Made by a program: the position numbers and the translations under genes. The notes beneath the pieces were generated by a model. That model made no database searches, was not told where the DNA came from, and was given only the letters and a program-made list of their open reading frames with translations. 64,000 nt of DNA, from positions 48,099 to 112,098 of the forward strand of contig NZ_JOCB01000008.1 in the NCBI RefSeq assembly GCF_000718775.1, written 5' to 3'. Positions 48,323 through 56,401 of the stretch are shown piece after piece. The DNA comes from Streptomyces sp. NRRL S-31. Lineage in GTDB: Bacteria; Actinomycetota; Actinomycetes; Streptomycetales; Streptomycetaceae. Position 1 is the stretch's first letter. Every line of letters starts with the position of its first letter.

Positions 48323-49260
48323 CGCGACCACCTCCCCGCGGGACCGCTCGCGCCCTCCCGGCCGGCCCCCGCCACGGCGGAAGCCGACGCGCCCGGCCCG
48401 CACGGCGCAACCCGGTCCCCCGCCACGGCCGGCCGGAGCGTCCGCGACCGGGTGGGGACCGCCGCGCCCGGCGACGACGGCGGGACCCGGTCCCCCGCAG
48501 CGCCCGGCGACGACGCGGGAGCCCGGCCCGCCCTCGCGCCACGCCCGGGGGCTCCCCCCGTACCGGCCCGCCCCGCCGCATCGGGCGCGCAGGGCACGCC
48601 CGGCGGGGGCGGCACGTCCGGCGGGGACGGCGGAACCCGGTCCGACGGCGCCTCGCCGTCCGAGGAAACCCACTCGCCGTAGGAGGAAACCCGCTCTCCG
48701 TACGACGAGACCCACTCGCCGTCCGGAGGACCCGGTTCCGTCGGGATCAGGGCCGTGCGGACCGCGCTGAGCAGGTCGGGGGCGCTCTGGCCGGCGAAGC
48801 GGGCGACCTCCGCCGGTGCCGTGGCGGCGTTGGGCACCAGTACGGCCCGGGCGCCGGCCGCCCGGGCGGCCAGTACGTCGGCGGCGATGTCGCCGATCAC
48901 CAGGCACGCGGCGGGCGGTACGCCCAGCCGGGCGGCGGCGGTGCGGATCAGGCCGGGACCGGGCTTGCGGCAGGGGCAGCCGGTTTCGGGGGCGTGCGGG
49001 CAGAACACCCAGGTGTCCAGGCCGCCCAGCAGCGCATCGGCCCGGGCGTTGACGGCGCGCACCTGCTCGGCGGTGAGCAGTCCGCGCCCGATGCCGGACT
49101 GGTTGCTGACCACGCCGGTGGCCAGGCCGTGGGACCGGGCCAGCGCGACGGCCTCCGCGGCGCCCGGCAGCAGCCGCACCCGGTCGGGGTCGCCGTTGTA
49201 CGGCACGTCCGCCACGAGGGTGCCGTCGCGGTCGAACAGGACGGCGGACACGGTCGTCAC
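48319..49260 (-). CDS. gmhB: Heptose-1,7-bisphosphate phosphatase with disordered tail
   Basis: A 313-residue protein; residues 1-175 are a HAD phosphatase of the GmhB type (SAVLFDRDGTLVADVPYNGD with the two catalytic Asp, GVVSNQSGIGRGLLT, the Cys zinc loop CPHAPETGCPCRKPGPGLI, and VIGDIAADVLAAR). It removes the 7-phosphate before adenylation by HldE. The following 140 residues are Pro/Ser/Gly low complexity, starting with three heptapeptide repeats (EWVSSYG type; 21-base units at 48662-48724). Usual GmhB proteins end near residue 190, so the tail is an addition. ATGA overlaps on both sides. Confidence 0.9.
   Translation of the reverse strand: MTTVSAVLFDRDGTLVADVPYNGDPDRVRLLPGAAEAVALARSHGLATGVVSNQSGIGRGLLTAEQVRAVNARADALLGGLDTWVFCPHAPETGCPCRKPGPGLIRTAAARLGVPPAACLVIGDIAADVLAARAAGARAVLVPNAATAPAEVARFAGQSAPDLLSAVRTALIPTEPGPPDGEWVSSYGERVSSYGEWVSSDGEAPSDRVPPSPPDVPPPPGVPCAPDAAGRAGTGGAPGRGARAGRAPASSPGAAGDRVPPSSPGAAVPTRSRTLRPAVAGDRVAPCGPGASASAVAGAGREGASGPAGRWSR
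48662..48724 (-). repeat. 21-base tandem repeat, three copies
   Basis: Three 21-base units starting gaggaaacccactcgccgta, with a few changes between copies, encoding EWVSSYG/ERVSSYG/EWVSSDG in the gmhB tail. Confidence 0.88.
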
Positions 49261-50252
49261 GCGGCACCTCCCAGGGGTTCGGCGTGCCGGTGGCGGACGG
49301 CGCCGCGCATCCAGTGCCGTACGGCGAGGGGTGGAATGAGCACGCTGGTGCCGAGCATCCCGGCGATCTCCCGGACGGTGCGCGGGCCGGGCAGGATGCG
49401 GGCGAGGGCGAACTCGGCGGTGCCGAGCGCCCACAGGGCCGCGCAGGCGGTCGCGGCCCGGCGCCGCCCGGACAGGGCGCAGGAGGCGGCGGCCAGTGCG
49501 GCGCCGGTGACCGCCAGGTGGCGGGGCAGCCGGCCGCGGGGTGCCTGGGCGCGGTCCCACCAGTCCCGGCCGTGCAGCCGGTTCATCAGCGCGTCGTCGG
49601 CGTTGCCGCGCTGCGCGGGCAGCGAGGCCCACCAGTGGGCCGGGCGGACCGGGTGCCGGGTGACCCGCTCGCCGCGGACCAGGGCCCAGCCGGCCCGCCG
49701 CACGCGCAGGGCGAGGTCGGCGTCCTCGCGGAAGGCCCGCGGGAAGCGTTCGTCGAAGCCGCCGGTGCGCTTCAGCACCTCGGTGCGGTAGGCCATGTCG
49801 GCGGTGGCCCAGGCGGCGTTCTCCAGGCCCTTGGTGGTGCGTTCCCAGTCGGTGGGCCGGCGGTCCGGGGGCAGGGGGACCCGCAACCGCCCCTGGACAC
49901 CGCCGACGTCGGGCCCGGCCGCGCGCAGGTCCGCGGCGAGCCGCCGGGACCAGTCCGGCAGCACCTGGACGTCGTCGTCCAGGAAGACCGTCCAGGGCGT
50001 ACGGACGGTCCGCCAGCCGGCGTTGCGGGCGGCGGCCGGGCCCCGGCCCCCGGTGCGCAGGGTGCGCACCCGGTCGAGCAGTTGCCCGGCCGTCTCCAGC
50101 GCCAGGCCGCCGTCGGGCGCGGGCCGGTCGTCCACGACGACCACCTCGTGCGGCGGGTGGTCCGCCGCCGCGACGAGCGCGCGCAGGCACTCGGCGAGAC
50201 AGGGCCGGCCGATCGTCGGGACGACGACGGTGTAGGCGGGTGCGTCGCTCAT
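49257..50252 (-). CDS. Family 2 glycosyltransferase with C-terminal membrane helices
   Basis: A 331-residue protein: GT-A domain (YTVVVPTIGRPCLAECLRAL, EVVVVDDRPAPDGG, TVFLDDDVQVLPDW, ADMAYRTEVLKRTGGFDERF, REDADLALRVRRAGW), then two or three hydrophobic segments (HLAVTGAALAAASCALSG; AATACAALWALGTAEFALAR). The enzyme is probably membrane-attached and may begin chain assembly on a lipid carrier. Overlaps the carbamoyltransferase and phosphatase genes by 4 bases. Confidence 0.88.
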   Translation of the reverse strand: MSDAPAYTVVVPTIGRPCLAECLRALVAAADHPPHEVVVVDDRPAPDGGLALETAGQLLDRVRTLRTGGRGPAAARNAGWRTVRTPWTVFLDDDVQVLPDWSRRLAADLRAAGPDVGGVQGRLRVPLPPDRRPTDWERTTKGLENAAWATADMAYRTEVLKRTGGFDERFPRAFREDADLALRVRRAGWALVRGERVTRHPVRPAHWWASLPAQRGNADDALMNRLHGRDWWDRAQAPRGRLPRHLAVTGAALAAASCALSGRRRAATACAALWALGTAEFALARILPGPRTVREIAGMLGTSVLIPPLAVRHWMRGAVRHRHAEPLGGAA

Positions 50253-51883
50253 GCGAACGCCTTCCCGCGGCGGATCGCGAACGGGCCGAGCACCAGCAGG
50301 TCGACGGGGGCCGAGCCGAAGCACTCCAGGGCGTCGCGGGGATCGTCGACCATGGGCCGCCCGGCGGTGTTCAGGCTGGTGTTGACCACCACCGGCAGGC
50401 CGGTGCGCCGTTCGAAGCCCTCGATCATCCGGGCCACCAGGGGTTCCCGGGCGCGGTCCACGGTCTGGATGCGGGCCGTGCCGTCGACGTGCACCACGGC
50501 CGGGATGCGCGCCTTCCAGTCGGCGGCCACGTCGTGCACGAACAGCATGTGGGGGCTGGGCAGCGGCCCGTCGAAGATCTCGGCGGCGCGCTCGGCGAGC
50601 ACCATGGGCGCGACGGGCCGGAACTCCTCCCGGCCCTTGACCGCGTTGAGCCGTTCCAGGTTCGCCGCGCGGCCGGGGTGGGCGAGCAGGGACCGGTGTC
50701 CGAGGGCGCGCGGTCCGTACTCGCTGCGCCCCTGGAACCAGGCGACGATCCCGTCGGCGGCCAGGGCCTCGGCGGCTGTCTCGGCGACGTCGGCGGGCTC
50801 CTCGTACGGTACGGCCGCCCGCTCCAGCCACGCCCGCAGCTCGGCGTCGCTCCAGCCGCGTCCCAGGGCGGCCGTCGGCATCGGTTCCAGGGTGTCCTTC
50901 TCCCCGGCGACGTGCGCGGCGGCGCCCAGGGCGGTACCGGCATCGCCCGCGGCGGGCTGCACCCACACGTGCGCGAATCCGCTCTCGCGCCAGAGCCGGG
51001 TGTTGGCCACGCAGTTCAGGGCGACGCCGCCGGCCAGCGCGAGCGCGTCCTCACCGGTGCGCGCGCGCAGCCAGCGGGCGAGGGCCAGCACGGTCTCCTC
51101 CAGACAGAGCTGGGCGCTGGCGGCGAGATCGGCGTGGTCCTGGTTCCAGGCGCCGCCGGCCGGGCGCGGCGGGACGAGTTCGGCCCAGGGCACCGGGCGG
51201 GCCGTGAAGCCGCCCCGGTCGTCGGCGTGGACGTGGGCGCGCAGCCGTTCGGCGAAGCGCGGGGTGCCGTAGGAGGCGAGCGCCATGACCTTGAACTCGT
51301 CGCTGCTGCGCAGGAATCCGAGGTGCTGGGTGAGGTCCTCGTAGAACAGGCCGAGGGAGTCGGGGAGTTGCTGGGCGGTGAGGACGGTCAGTTCGCGGTT
51401 GACGTACCGGCCGGCCAGGTGGGAGCCGCACTCGCCGCGGCCGTCGAGGACGAGCACGGCGCAGTCCGGGTACGGCGAGACGGGCCCGGCGGAGGCCGCG
51501 TGCGCGATGTGGTGCGGGACGAACCGCACCTTGGCCGGGTCGAGTCCGGGCAGGGCCTCGGCGAGGAAGCCGGGGGCCTCGCGGGCGTACTGCTGGCGCA
51601 GGTGGTCCCAGGGGTCGTCCAGGCCCAGCCGCTCGGCGGGGCGGGCGAGCCCGGGGTCGTAGGAGTAGGCGACGGCGTCTAGGTCGGACGGGGTGAGGCC
51701 GGCCTGCCGCAGGCACCAGCGGGCCGACTGCTCGGGCAGCTCCCAGGCGGAGAAGGGCAGGGGCCGCTTGCCGTGCTTGCGGCGGGAGAACCGCTCCTCC
51801 TCCGCCGCCGCCACGACCGTGCCGTCGGTGATCAGGGCGGCGGCGGGGTCGTGGAAGAGTGCGTTGATACCGAGGACGTGCAT
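50249..51883 (-). CDS. NodU/CmcH-family carbamoyltransferase
   Basis: A 544-residue enzyme. The N-terminal YrdC/Kae1-like part has MHVLGINALFHDPAAALITD, FVPHHIAHAASAG (metal-binding His pair) and LVLDGRGECGSH; the C-terminal part has GRSEYGPRALGHRSLLAHPG and NTSLNTAGRPMVDDPRDALE. NodU-type enzymes transfer a carbamoyl group from carbamoyl phosphate through carbamoyl-AMP to a sugar hydroxyl. In this operon the acceptor is probably a glycan or heptose residue. Second gene of the operon, 33 bases after the epimerase. Confidence 0.93.
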   Translation of the reverse strand: MHVLGINALFHDPAAALITDGTVVAAAEEERFSRRKHGKRPLPFSAWELPEQSARWCLRQAGLTPSDLDAVAYSYDPGLARPAERLGLDDPWDHLRQQYAREAPGFLAEALPGLDPAKVRFVPHHIAHAASAGPVSPYPDCAVLVLDGRGECGSHLAGRYVNRELTVLTAQQLPDSLGLFYEDLTQHLGFLRSSDEFKVMALASYGTPRFAERLRAHVHADDRGGFTARPVPWAELVPPRPAGGAWNQDHADLAASAQLCLEETVLALARWLRARTGEDALALAGGVALNCVANTRLWRESGFAHVWVQPAAGDAGTALGAAAHVAGEKDTLEPMPTAALGRGWSDAELRAWLERAAVPYEEPADVAETAAEALAADGIVAWFQGRSEYGPRALGHRSLLAHPGRAANLERLNAVKGREEFRPVAPMVLAERAAEIFDGPLPSPHMLFVHDVAADWKARIPAVVHVDGTARIQTVDRAREPLVARMIEGFERRTGLPVVVNTSLNTAGRPMVDDPRDALECFGSAPVDLLVLGPFAIRRGKAFA

Positions 51884-51916
51884 GCGCTGTCTCCAGGGCC
51901 GGGGACGGGCGGGGGG

Positions 51917-52924
51917 TCAGGAGTGCGGGGCGGGATCCGGTGCGCGCGGGGCCGGTTCCGGGGGCAGGGCCGCGAAGTAGGCGATGGTCTGCTTCAGGCC
52001 CTCCTCCCAGGGGACCTGCGGCGACCAGCCGAGCAGTTCGCGGGCGAGGGTGGTGTCGGGGCGACGCCTGCCGGGGTCGTCGACGGGCCGGTCGACGAAC
52101 GCGATCGGGGAGCGGGAGCCGGTGAGGGCGACCACCCGGCGGGCCAGCTCGGCGACGGTGATCTCGTCGCTGCCGCCGATGTTCACCGGCCGCACGGATC
52201 TGCTCCCGGCGACCCGCAGGACGCCGTCCACGGTGTCGTCGACGTAGCACAGCGAGCGGGTCTGGCTGCCGTCACCGGTGACCGTCAGCGGCTCGCCGGC
52301 CAGGGCCTGGCAGATGAAGGTGGGCACGGCCCGGCCGTCGTGCGTGCGCATGCGCGGGCCGTAGGTGTTGAACAGCCGGACTATCCCGGCGTTCGTCCCC
52401 CTGGTGCCGGCGTGCGCGGTCACCAGGGCCTCGGCGAACCGTTTGGACTCGTCGTACACGCTGCGCGGACCGACCGGGTTGACGTTGCCCCAGTAGCCCT
52501 CGTGCTGCGGGTGCACCTGCGGATCGCCGTAGACCTCGGAGGTGGAGGCGAGCAGCAGGCGGGCGCCGTCGCGTTCGGCGATCGCCAGCGCGTTGCGGGT
52601 GCCTGAGCTGCCCACGGCCAGGGTCTCCAGGGGCATGCGCAGGTAGTCGGCGGGCGAGGCCGGGCAGGCGAAGTGCAGGACGAGGTCGTACGGACCGGGG
52701 AGCAGCCCCGCGCAGTCGGCCGCGGAGACGTCGCAGTGCGCGTAGCGGAAGCCGGGCCGGTCCTCCAGGTGCGCGACGTTCTCTTGCCGGCCGCAGGCCA
52801 GGTTGTCGGCACAGTCGACTTCGACGCCCGAATCCAGCAGCCGTTCGCACAGGTGGGAGCCGAGGAAGCCGGCGCCGCCGGTCACGAGGGCGCGCCGCCA
52901 AGGGAACGGTGTGTCACCAGTCAT
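51917..52924 (-). CDS. NAD-dependent sugar-nucleotide epimerase/decarboxylase
   Basis: A 335-residue short-chain dehydrogenase of the extended type: Rossmann motif ALVTGGAGFLGSHLCERLL, catalytic STSEVYGDP and YDESKRFAEAL (Tyr-x3-Lys). The segment RLFNTYGPRMRTHDGRAVP and RSLCYVDDTVDGVLRV are closest in pattern to UDP-glucuronate decarboxylase (UDP-xylose synthase) among relatives; an ADP-heptose epimerase role (HldD) is possible but less likely by motif. First gene of the operon; ATG follows gaaggagtagccccc. Confidence 0.85.
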   Translation of the reverse strand: MTGDTPFPWRRALVTGGAGFLGSHLCERLLDSGVEVDCADNLACGRQENVAHLEDRPGFRYAHCDVSAADCAGLLPGPYDLVLHFACPASPADYLRMPLETLAVGSSGTRNALAIAERDGARLLLASTSEVYGDPQVHPQHEGYWGNVNPVGPRSVYDESKRFAEALVTAHAGTRGTNAGIVRLFNTYGPRMRTHDGRAVPTFICQALAGEPLTVTGDGSQTRSLCYVDDTVDGVLRVAGSRSVRPVNIGGSDEITVAELARRVVALTGSRSPIAFVDRPVDDPGRRRPDTTLARELLGWSPQVPWEEGLKQTIAYFAALPPEPAPRAPDPAPHS

Positions 52925-53393
52925 GGGGGCTACTCCTTCGTCGTCCTTCGTCGTCCGTTGTCGTACGCCGTCCGTCGTCCGTCGTCCGCGTCCCCGGAAG
53001 CGCCGGATCGGTGCCTTACGGCGCGTGGCGGCGGCGAACCCGGGCGGAGAACCCGGTCGGAGAGGTGGAAGGGGTCGGAAAGGTGGAAGGGACCGGGCGG
53101 GTCCACGGATACGTGCGGGAGACCGGACGCGACGGTCCGCGCGCCGGAACGCACGTAGGGGTCCGGCGCGTGCCGCGCCACCGGGACCGACGTCGTCGGC
53201 CCGCCGGGAAGGGGGAGGACAGGGCCTCGGGTCCCGCGATCGTCCGGGACCGCCCTGGTCTGCCGCCGCTGGCTGGACGGCACTGGCACCCTGGGTTCCC
53301 GTGCCAGTTGGTTTCACACGTTGGACTCTTATTGTCCGGAACCATGGGTACTCGCGCGACTCCGGCCATCCCGTACAGCACGCTGGAGACCCC
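52925..53393 (+). other. Divergent region with gtc-rich microsatellite
   Basis: It separates the 12-gene operon from the pyruvyltransferase-like gene. 52930-53000 is a degenerate cgtcgtc/ttcgtcgtcc tract; 53045-53095 has gaggtggaagggg-type repeats. Around 53305-53345 (gttggtttcacacg ... cttattgtcc) is an AT-richer block that could be a promoter, with TTGGTT and TATTGT 16 bases apart (weak). No gene recognised. Confidence 0.5.
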
Positions 53394-54287
53394 ATGCACC
53401 ACGATGTCCCGGCAGCCGTGCTGCGCGCCCTGATAGCCCCCGGCCGGCCCCCGGCGCGGCTGCTGCTCACCGGCTGGTTCAGTTTCCGGGACGGGGAGGC
53501 GACGGCCGGGGACGTGCTCGCCCAGCAGCACATGTCCGCCGAGCTGGCCCGGGCCGGCATCCCGCACGACACGGCGTGGAGCCCCGGCTTCCGGCCCGGG
53601 GCGCTGTCGCTGGAGACAGCCGACCCGGGCGCGTACGACACGCTGCTGTTCGTGTGCGGTCCGGTGCACGGGCGGCAGGTGGCCGACCTGCATGTCAGAT
53701 TCAGGTCCTTGAGACGACTGGCGGCCGGGGTCTCGGTGGTCGACCCGGCCCATCCCGCGGCCACGGGCTTCCACGCGGTCGTCGCCCGGGACGGCACCCC
53801 CGCTCCCGCCCGCCGGGATCTCGCGGCCGGCGCCCCGGTGGGCCCGGTGCCGCCGGTGGCCGGGGTGGTGCTCTCGGCCGGGCAGGGCGAGTACGGGTCG
53901 CGCCGCCGGCACCCGGAGGTGAACGAGCGGATCACCGGCTGGCTGGCCGGCAAGGACTGCGCCCCGGTACCGGCCGAGACCCGGCTGGCCACCGACGACT
54001 GGCGGCTGTGCGCCACCGCCGAGCAGTTCCTCGCCCTCGTCGCCCGCTTCGACGTGGTCGTCACCACGCGCCTGCACGGTCTGGTGCTCGGGCTGCGCAC
54101 CGGCACCCCGGTGATCGCCGTCGACCCGGTCGCGGGCGGCGCGAAGGTCAGCGCGCAGGCCAGGGCCGCCGGCTGGCCGGCGCTGGTGGCGGCCGAGGCG
54201 CTGTCCGCGCGGATGCTGGACCACTGGTGGGAGTGGGCGCTGTCCGGGGCGGGCCGGTCGGCCGCCGCCCGCCACTCGATCCGCTGA
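53394..54287 (+). CDS. Polysaccharide pyruvyltransferase-family protein
   Basis: A 297-residue protein with LLLTGWFSFRDGEATAGDVL at the N-terminus, TLLFVCGPVHGRQV, and a C-terminal VVVTTRLHGLVLGLRTGTPV with IAVDPVAGGAKVSAQARAAGW. The TTRLHG-V-GLR-G-PVIA block is the hallmark of CsaB-type pyruvyltransferases, which put ketal pyruvate on surface glycans using phosphoenolpyruvate. It is divergent from the heptose operon and probably acts on the same glycan. ATG 53394 follows a ggag site. Confidence 0.78.
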   Translation: MHHDVPAAVLRALIAPGRPPARLLLTGWFSFRDGEATAGDVLAQQHMSAELARAGIPHDTAWSPGFRPGALSLETADPGAYDTLLFVCGPVHGRQVADLHVRFRSLRRLAAGVSVVDPAHPAATGFHAVVARDGTPAPARRDLAAGAPVGPVPPVAGVVLSAGQGEYGSRRRHPEVNERITGWLAGKDCAPVPAETRLATDDWRLCATAEQFLALVARFDVVVTTRLHGLVLGLRTGTPVIAVDPVAGGAKVSAQARAAGWPALVAAEALSARMLDHWWEWALSGAGRSAAARHSIR

Positions 54288-54389
54288 CTCCGTGCGGCGG
54301 ACCGTGTAGCGCGCCGTGCCCGGGGCACTCGGCCGGCCGACGGCTGGCCGTTCCCGGGCCGCCGCGTTCCATCGCAGGAGGTAACGACC

Positions 54390-54953
54390 ATGGGTCACGG
54401 CGGAAACGTCATCCAGGAGCTGACCACCGACCACCGTGAGGTCGAGGAGATCTTCGGCCGCATCGAGGCACTGCCGCCCGGCTCAGCGGAGCGCAAGGAC
54501 CTCTGCGACCAGGTCACGATCGAGCTGGTCCGGCACTCGGTCGCGGAGGAGGCGTATCTGTACCCGGCGGTGCGCGAGCACGTGCCGGGCGGAGCCGCCC
54601 TGGCCGACAAGGAGCTGGAGGACCATGCCCAGGCCGAGCAGATCATGAAGGATCTGGAGGGGTGCCAGGCGGACGATCCCCGGTTCGACACGCTGATGAC
54701 GCGGCTGATGAGCGAGATCCGGTCCCATGTGACCGACGAGGAGCAGAACCTCTTTCCCCGGCTGGAGTCGGTGTGTCCGGCGGACGCGCTGATGGACCTG
54801 GGCGACAAGGTCCGCCGGGCGAAGTCGATGGCGCCGACCCGTCCGCACCCGATGGCGCCGGACAAGCCCCCGGCCAACAAGCTGCTGGCTCCGGGCGCCG
54901 GCCTGGTCGACCGGATGCGCGACGCCCTGTCGGGCCGGGGCAAGGAGAGCTGA
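54390..54953 (+). CDS. Hemerythrin-like domain protein
   Basis: A 187-residue protein. Residues 1-140 are a four-helix hemerythrin/HHE domain: IQELTTDHREVEEIF (first His), VRHSVAEEAYLYPAVREH (HxxxE), EDHAQAEQIMKDL and IRSHVTDEEQNLFPRLE (HxxxE), which give the diiron ligands. The last 45 residues are Pro/Lys-rich (PHPMAPDKPPANKLLAPGAG). It may bind O2 or NO or protect against oxidants. ATG follows gcaggaggtaacgacc. Confidence 0.9.
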   Translation: MGHGGNVIQELTTDHREVEEIFGRIEALPPGSAERKDLCDQVTIELVRHSVAEEAYLYPAVREHVPGGAALADKELEDHAQAEQIMKDLEGCQADDPRFDTLMTRLMSEIRSHVTDEEQNLFPRLESVCPADALMDLGDKVRRAKSMAPTRPHPMAPDKPPANKLLAPGAGLVDRMRDALSGRGKES

Positions 54954-55047
54954 CCGGGGCAGGGTGGGGCTGACGGGGCCGTCCCCCGCCCCCGCCCTTG
55001 TGATGCCGGCTACGCCCTTGTGGTGTCGGCTCTCCCGGCACGCCCCC

Positions 55048-55101
55048 ACAGCACGATGCCGTCCGGGCCGTACGCGTACGGGCCGGACGGCATCGTGCTG
55101 T
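55048..55101. terminator. 54-base near-perfect palindrome
   Basis: Two 27-base arms meet at tacg|cgta (55074/55075) with a single mismatch pair. It lies between the convergent hemerythrin and DUF3040 genes and should form a very stable hairpin or cruciform. Just before it, cgcccttgtgRtgYcggct occurs twice in tandem (about 55000-55035). Confidence 0.8.
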
Positions 55102-55169
55102 CCGGGCTCCGGTCCACGGCGGAAGGGTTCAGCGCCCTGGGACAGGAGCCCGGGGGCAGAGCCGGGAGG

Positions 55170-55511
55170 TCAAAGCCAAGGGGTGACCCGGGCACCGCGC
55201 TGCGGCCGGGGGCGGGGGCGGGCCGCCCGGCACAGCAGCCGGAACGCCTGGAAGAGGGTCAGCGGCCACAGCACCGCGAAACACCACAGCAGCGCGGGCT
55301 GGGAGGTGCGGATGCCCATGACGGCGACGAACACCGACGCGAGTCCCAGCAGCAGCACCGCCGCCGGGAGCAGGCCCGGGCGGCGGGCGGCACCCATGCG
55401 GCGCGCGAACCGCCGGTCCTGCCGTAGGTTCGCCTCGATCTGCAACAGCGCGAGCCGCTCGCGCGCTGACATCCGTACCTCGTCGTGCTGCCACATCTTC
55501 CGCTCGTCCAC
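55170..55511 (-). CDS. DUF3040-like small membrane protein
   Basis: A 113-residue protein. The N-terminal helix MSARERLALLQIEANLRQD is the DUF3040 signature (S--E---L--IE--L--D), followed by two transmembrane helices (about 50-68 and 74-94) and a basic tail. Function unknown. I took GTG 55511 (ggaggtgccgacgcc upstream); ATGs six and fourteen codons further in are possible. Confidence 0.7.
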   Translation of the reverse strand: MDERKMWQHDEVRMSARERLALLQIEANLRQDRRFARRMGAARRPGLLPAAVLLLGLASVFVAVMGIRTSQPALLWCFAVLWPLTLFQAFRLLCRAARPRPRPQRGARVTPWL

Positions 55512-55636
55512 GGCGTCGGCACCTCCTCCGGTCGGGAGCCGGGGGGCTCCGGGCGACCGGGTTCCCCCGACGCCCCGGCTGATGCGGCGCCGGCCGCCGG
55601 GAGAACCGGGCGCGGTTCACGATGGAGGACACCGGG

Positions 55637-56071
55637 TCACGTCGTCCGCCCGTGCGGAGGCACCGTGCCCGAGCCGCTGCTGCCGGTGTGACCGGCCGGC
55701 GTCGGCCATCCCGCGGTGACGCGGTCCACCGCCCGGCGGGTCAGCGCGCGGTCGTGCGGTACGTCGTCGAGGGCCCGGTGCAGGGTCATCCCCTCGATCA
55801 GCGCGTCCAGTTGGCGCGCGGGGTCGGGGGTCTCGGCCCGGCCGAGGCGCCGCTCGAAGACGGCCACGATGTGGTCGGCGAAGCGGGTGAAGGCCTGGCG
55901 CAGCAGGTCGTCCATGCCGGTGAAGTGATAGGTCGTCGACCCGAGGGGCACGTCGGCGCGGGTGGCGACCTTGCGGTGCGAGACCCCCACGACCCCCTCC
56001 TCGGCGATCAGCTCGAGCGCGGCGGCGAGGATCCGCTCGCGCCGCCGCGGGTCGGTGTGCCCGGTGGCCAT
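55637..56071 (-). CDS. TetR-family regulator, shortened ligand domain
   Basis: A 144-residue protein. Residues 8-55 are a normal TetR helix-turn-helix (RRRERILAAALELIAEEGVV, then VSHRKVATRADVPLGSTTYH). The ligand-binding part is only about 75 residues: FADHIVAVFERRLGRAETPD joins ARQLDALIEGMTLHRALDDV, the usual last helices, with roughly 45 residues of the central helices missing in frame. It could bind DNA but probably not a ligand normally. Target unknown; its neighbour is an acetyltransferase fragment. Confidence 0.75.
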   Translation of the reverse strand: MATGHTDPRRRERILAAALELIAEEGVVGVSHRKVATRADVPLGSTTYHFTGMDDLLRQAFTRFADHIVAVFERRLGRAETPDPARQLDALIEGMTLHRALDDVPHDRALTRRAVDRVTAGWPTPAGHTGSSGSGTVPPHGRTT

Positions 56072-56084
56072 GAGCGCGGTGCCC

Positions 56085-56275
56085 TCAGAGGGTCCGGACG
56101 GGGCGGGCCGGGTTGCCGACGGCGACGACGCCGGCGGGCACGTCCCTGGTGACCACTGCTCCGGCGCCGATGACGGCGTCGTCGCCGATCGTGACCCCGG
56201 GGCAGACGATGACCCCGCCGCCGAGCCAGACGTTGTCGCCGATGATGATCGGGCGTGCGGCCTCCAGCTGAACGT
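56085..56275 (-). pseudogene. C-terminal fragment of a hexapeptide-repeat acetyltransferase
   Basis: The frame ending at 56085 reads LEAARPIIIGDNVWLGGGVI, then VCPGVTIGDDAVIGAGAVVT and AVGNPARPVRTL, the end of a maltose/galactoside O-acetyltransferase (left-handed beta helix). Sequence further upstream in this frame (before about 56275) is Pro/Arg-rich with no similarity. About 120 N-terminal residues including the first coils are missing, so it is a relic. Confidence 0.7.
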
Positions 56276-56401
56276 ACGCTCCTGGCGGGTCGCGTGCGGG
56301 TGCTCCGCCGCGGGGACGGATCGCGCCGGGCGGCGGTACGCACGCGGACGGGCGGGGACGGCCGGGGTGACCGCCCGAACCCGCCCGTTGGACCGCCGGG
56401 T

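Noticed and set aside
53300..53345. Strong sigma-70-like promoter before the pyruvyltransferase gene
   Set aside because: The hexamers TTGGTT and TATTGT are poor matches; kept only as a weak remark in the intergenic entry.
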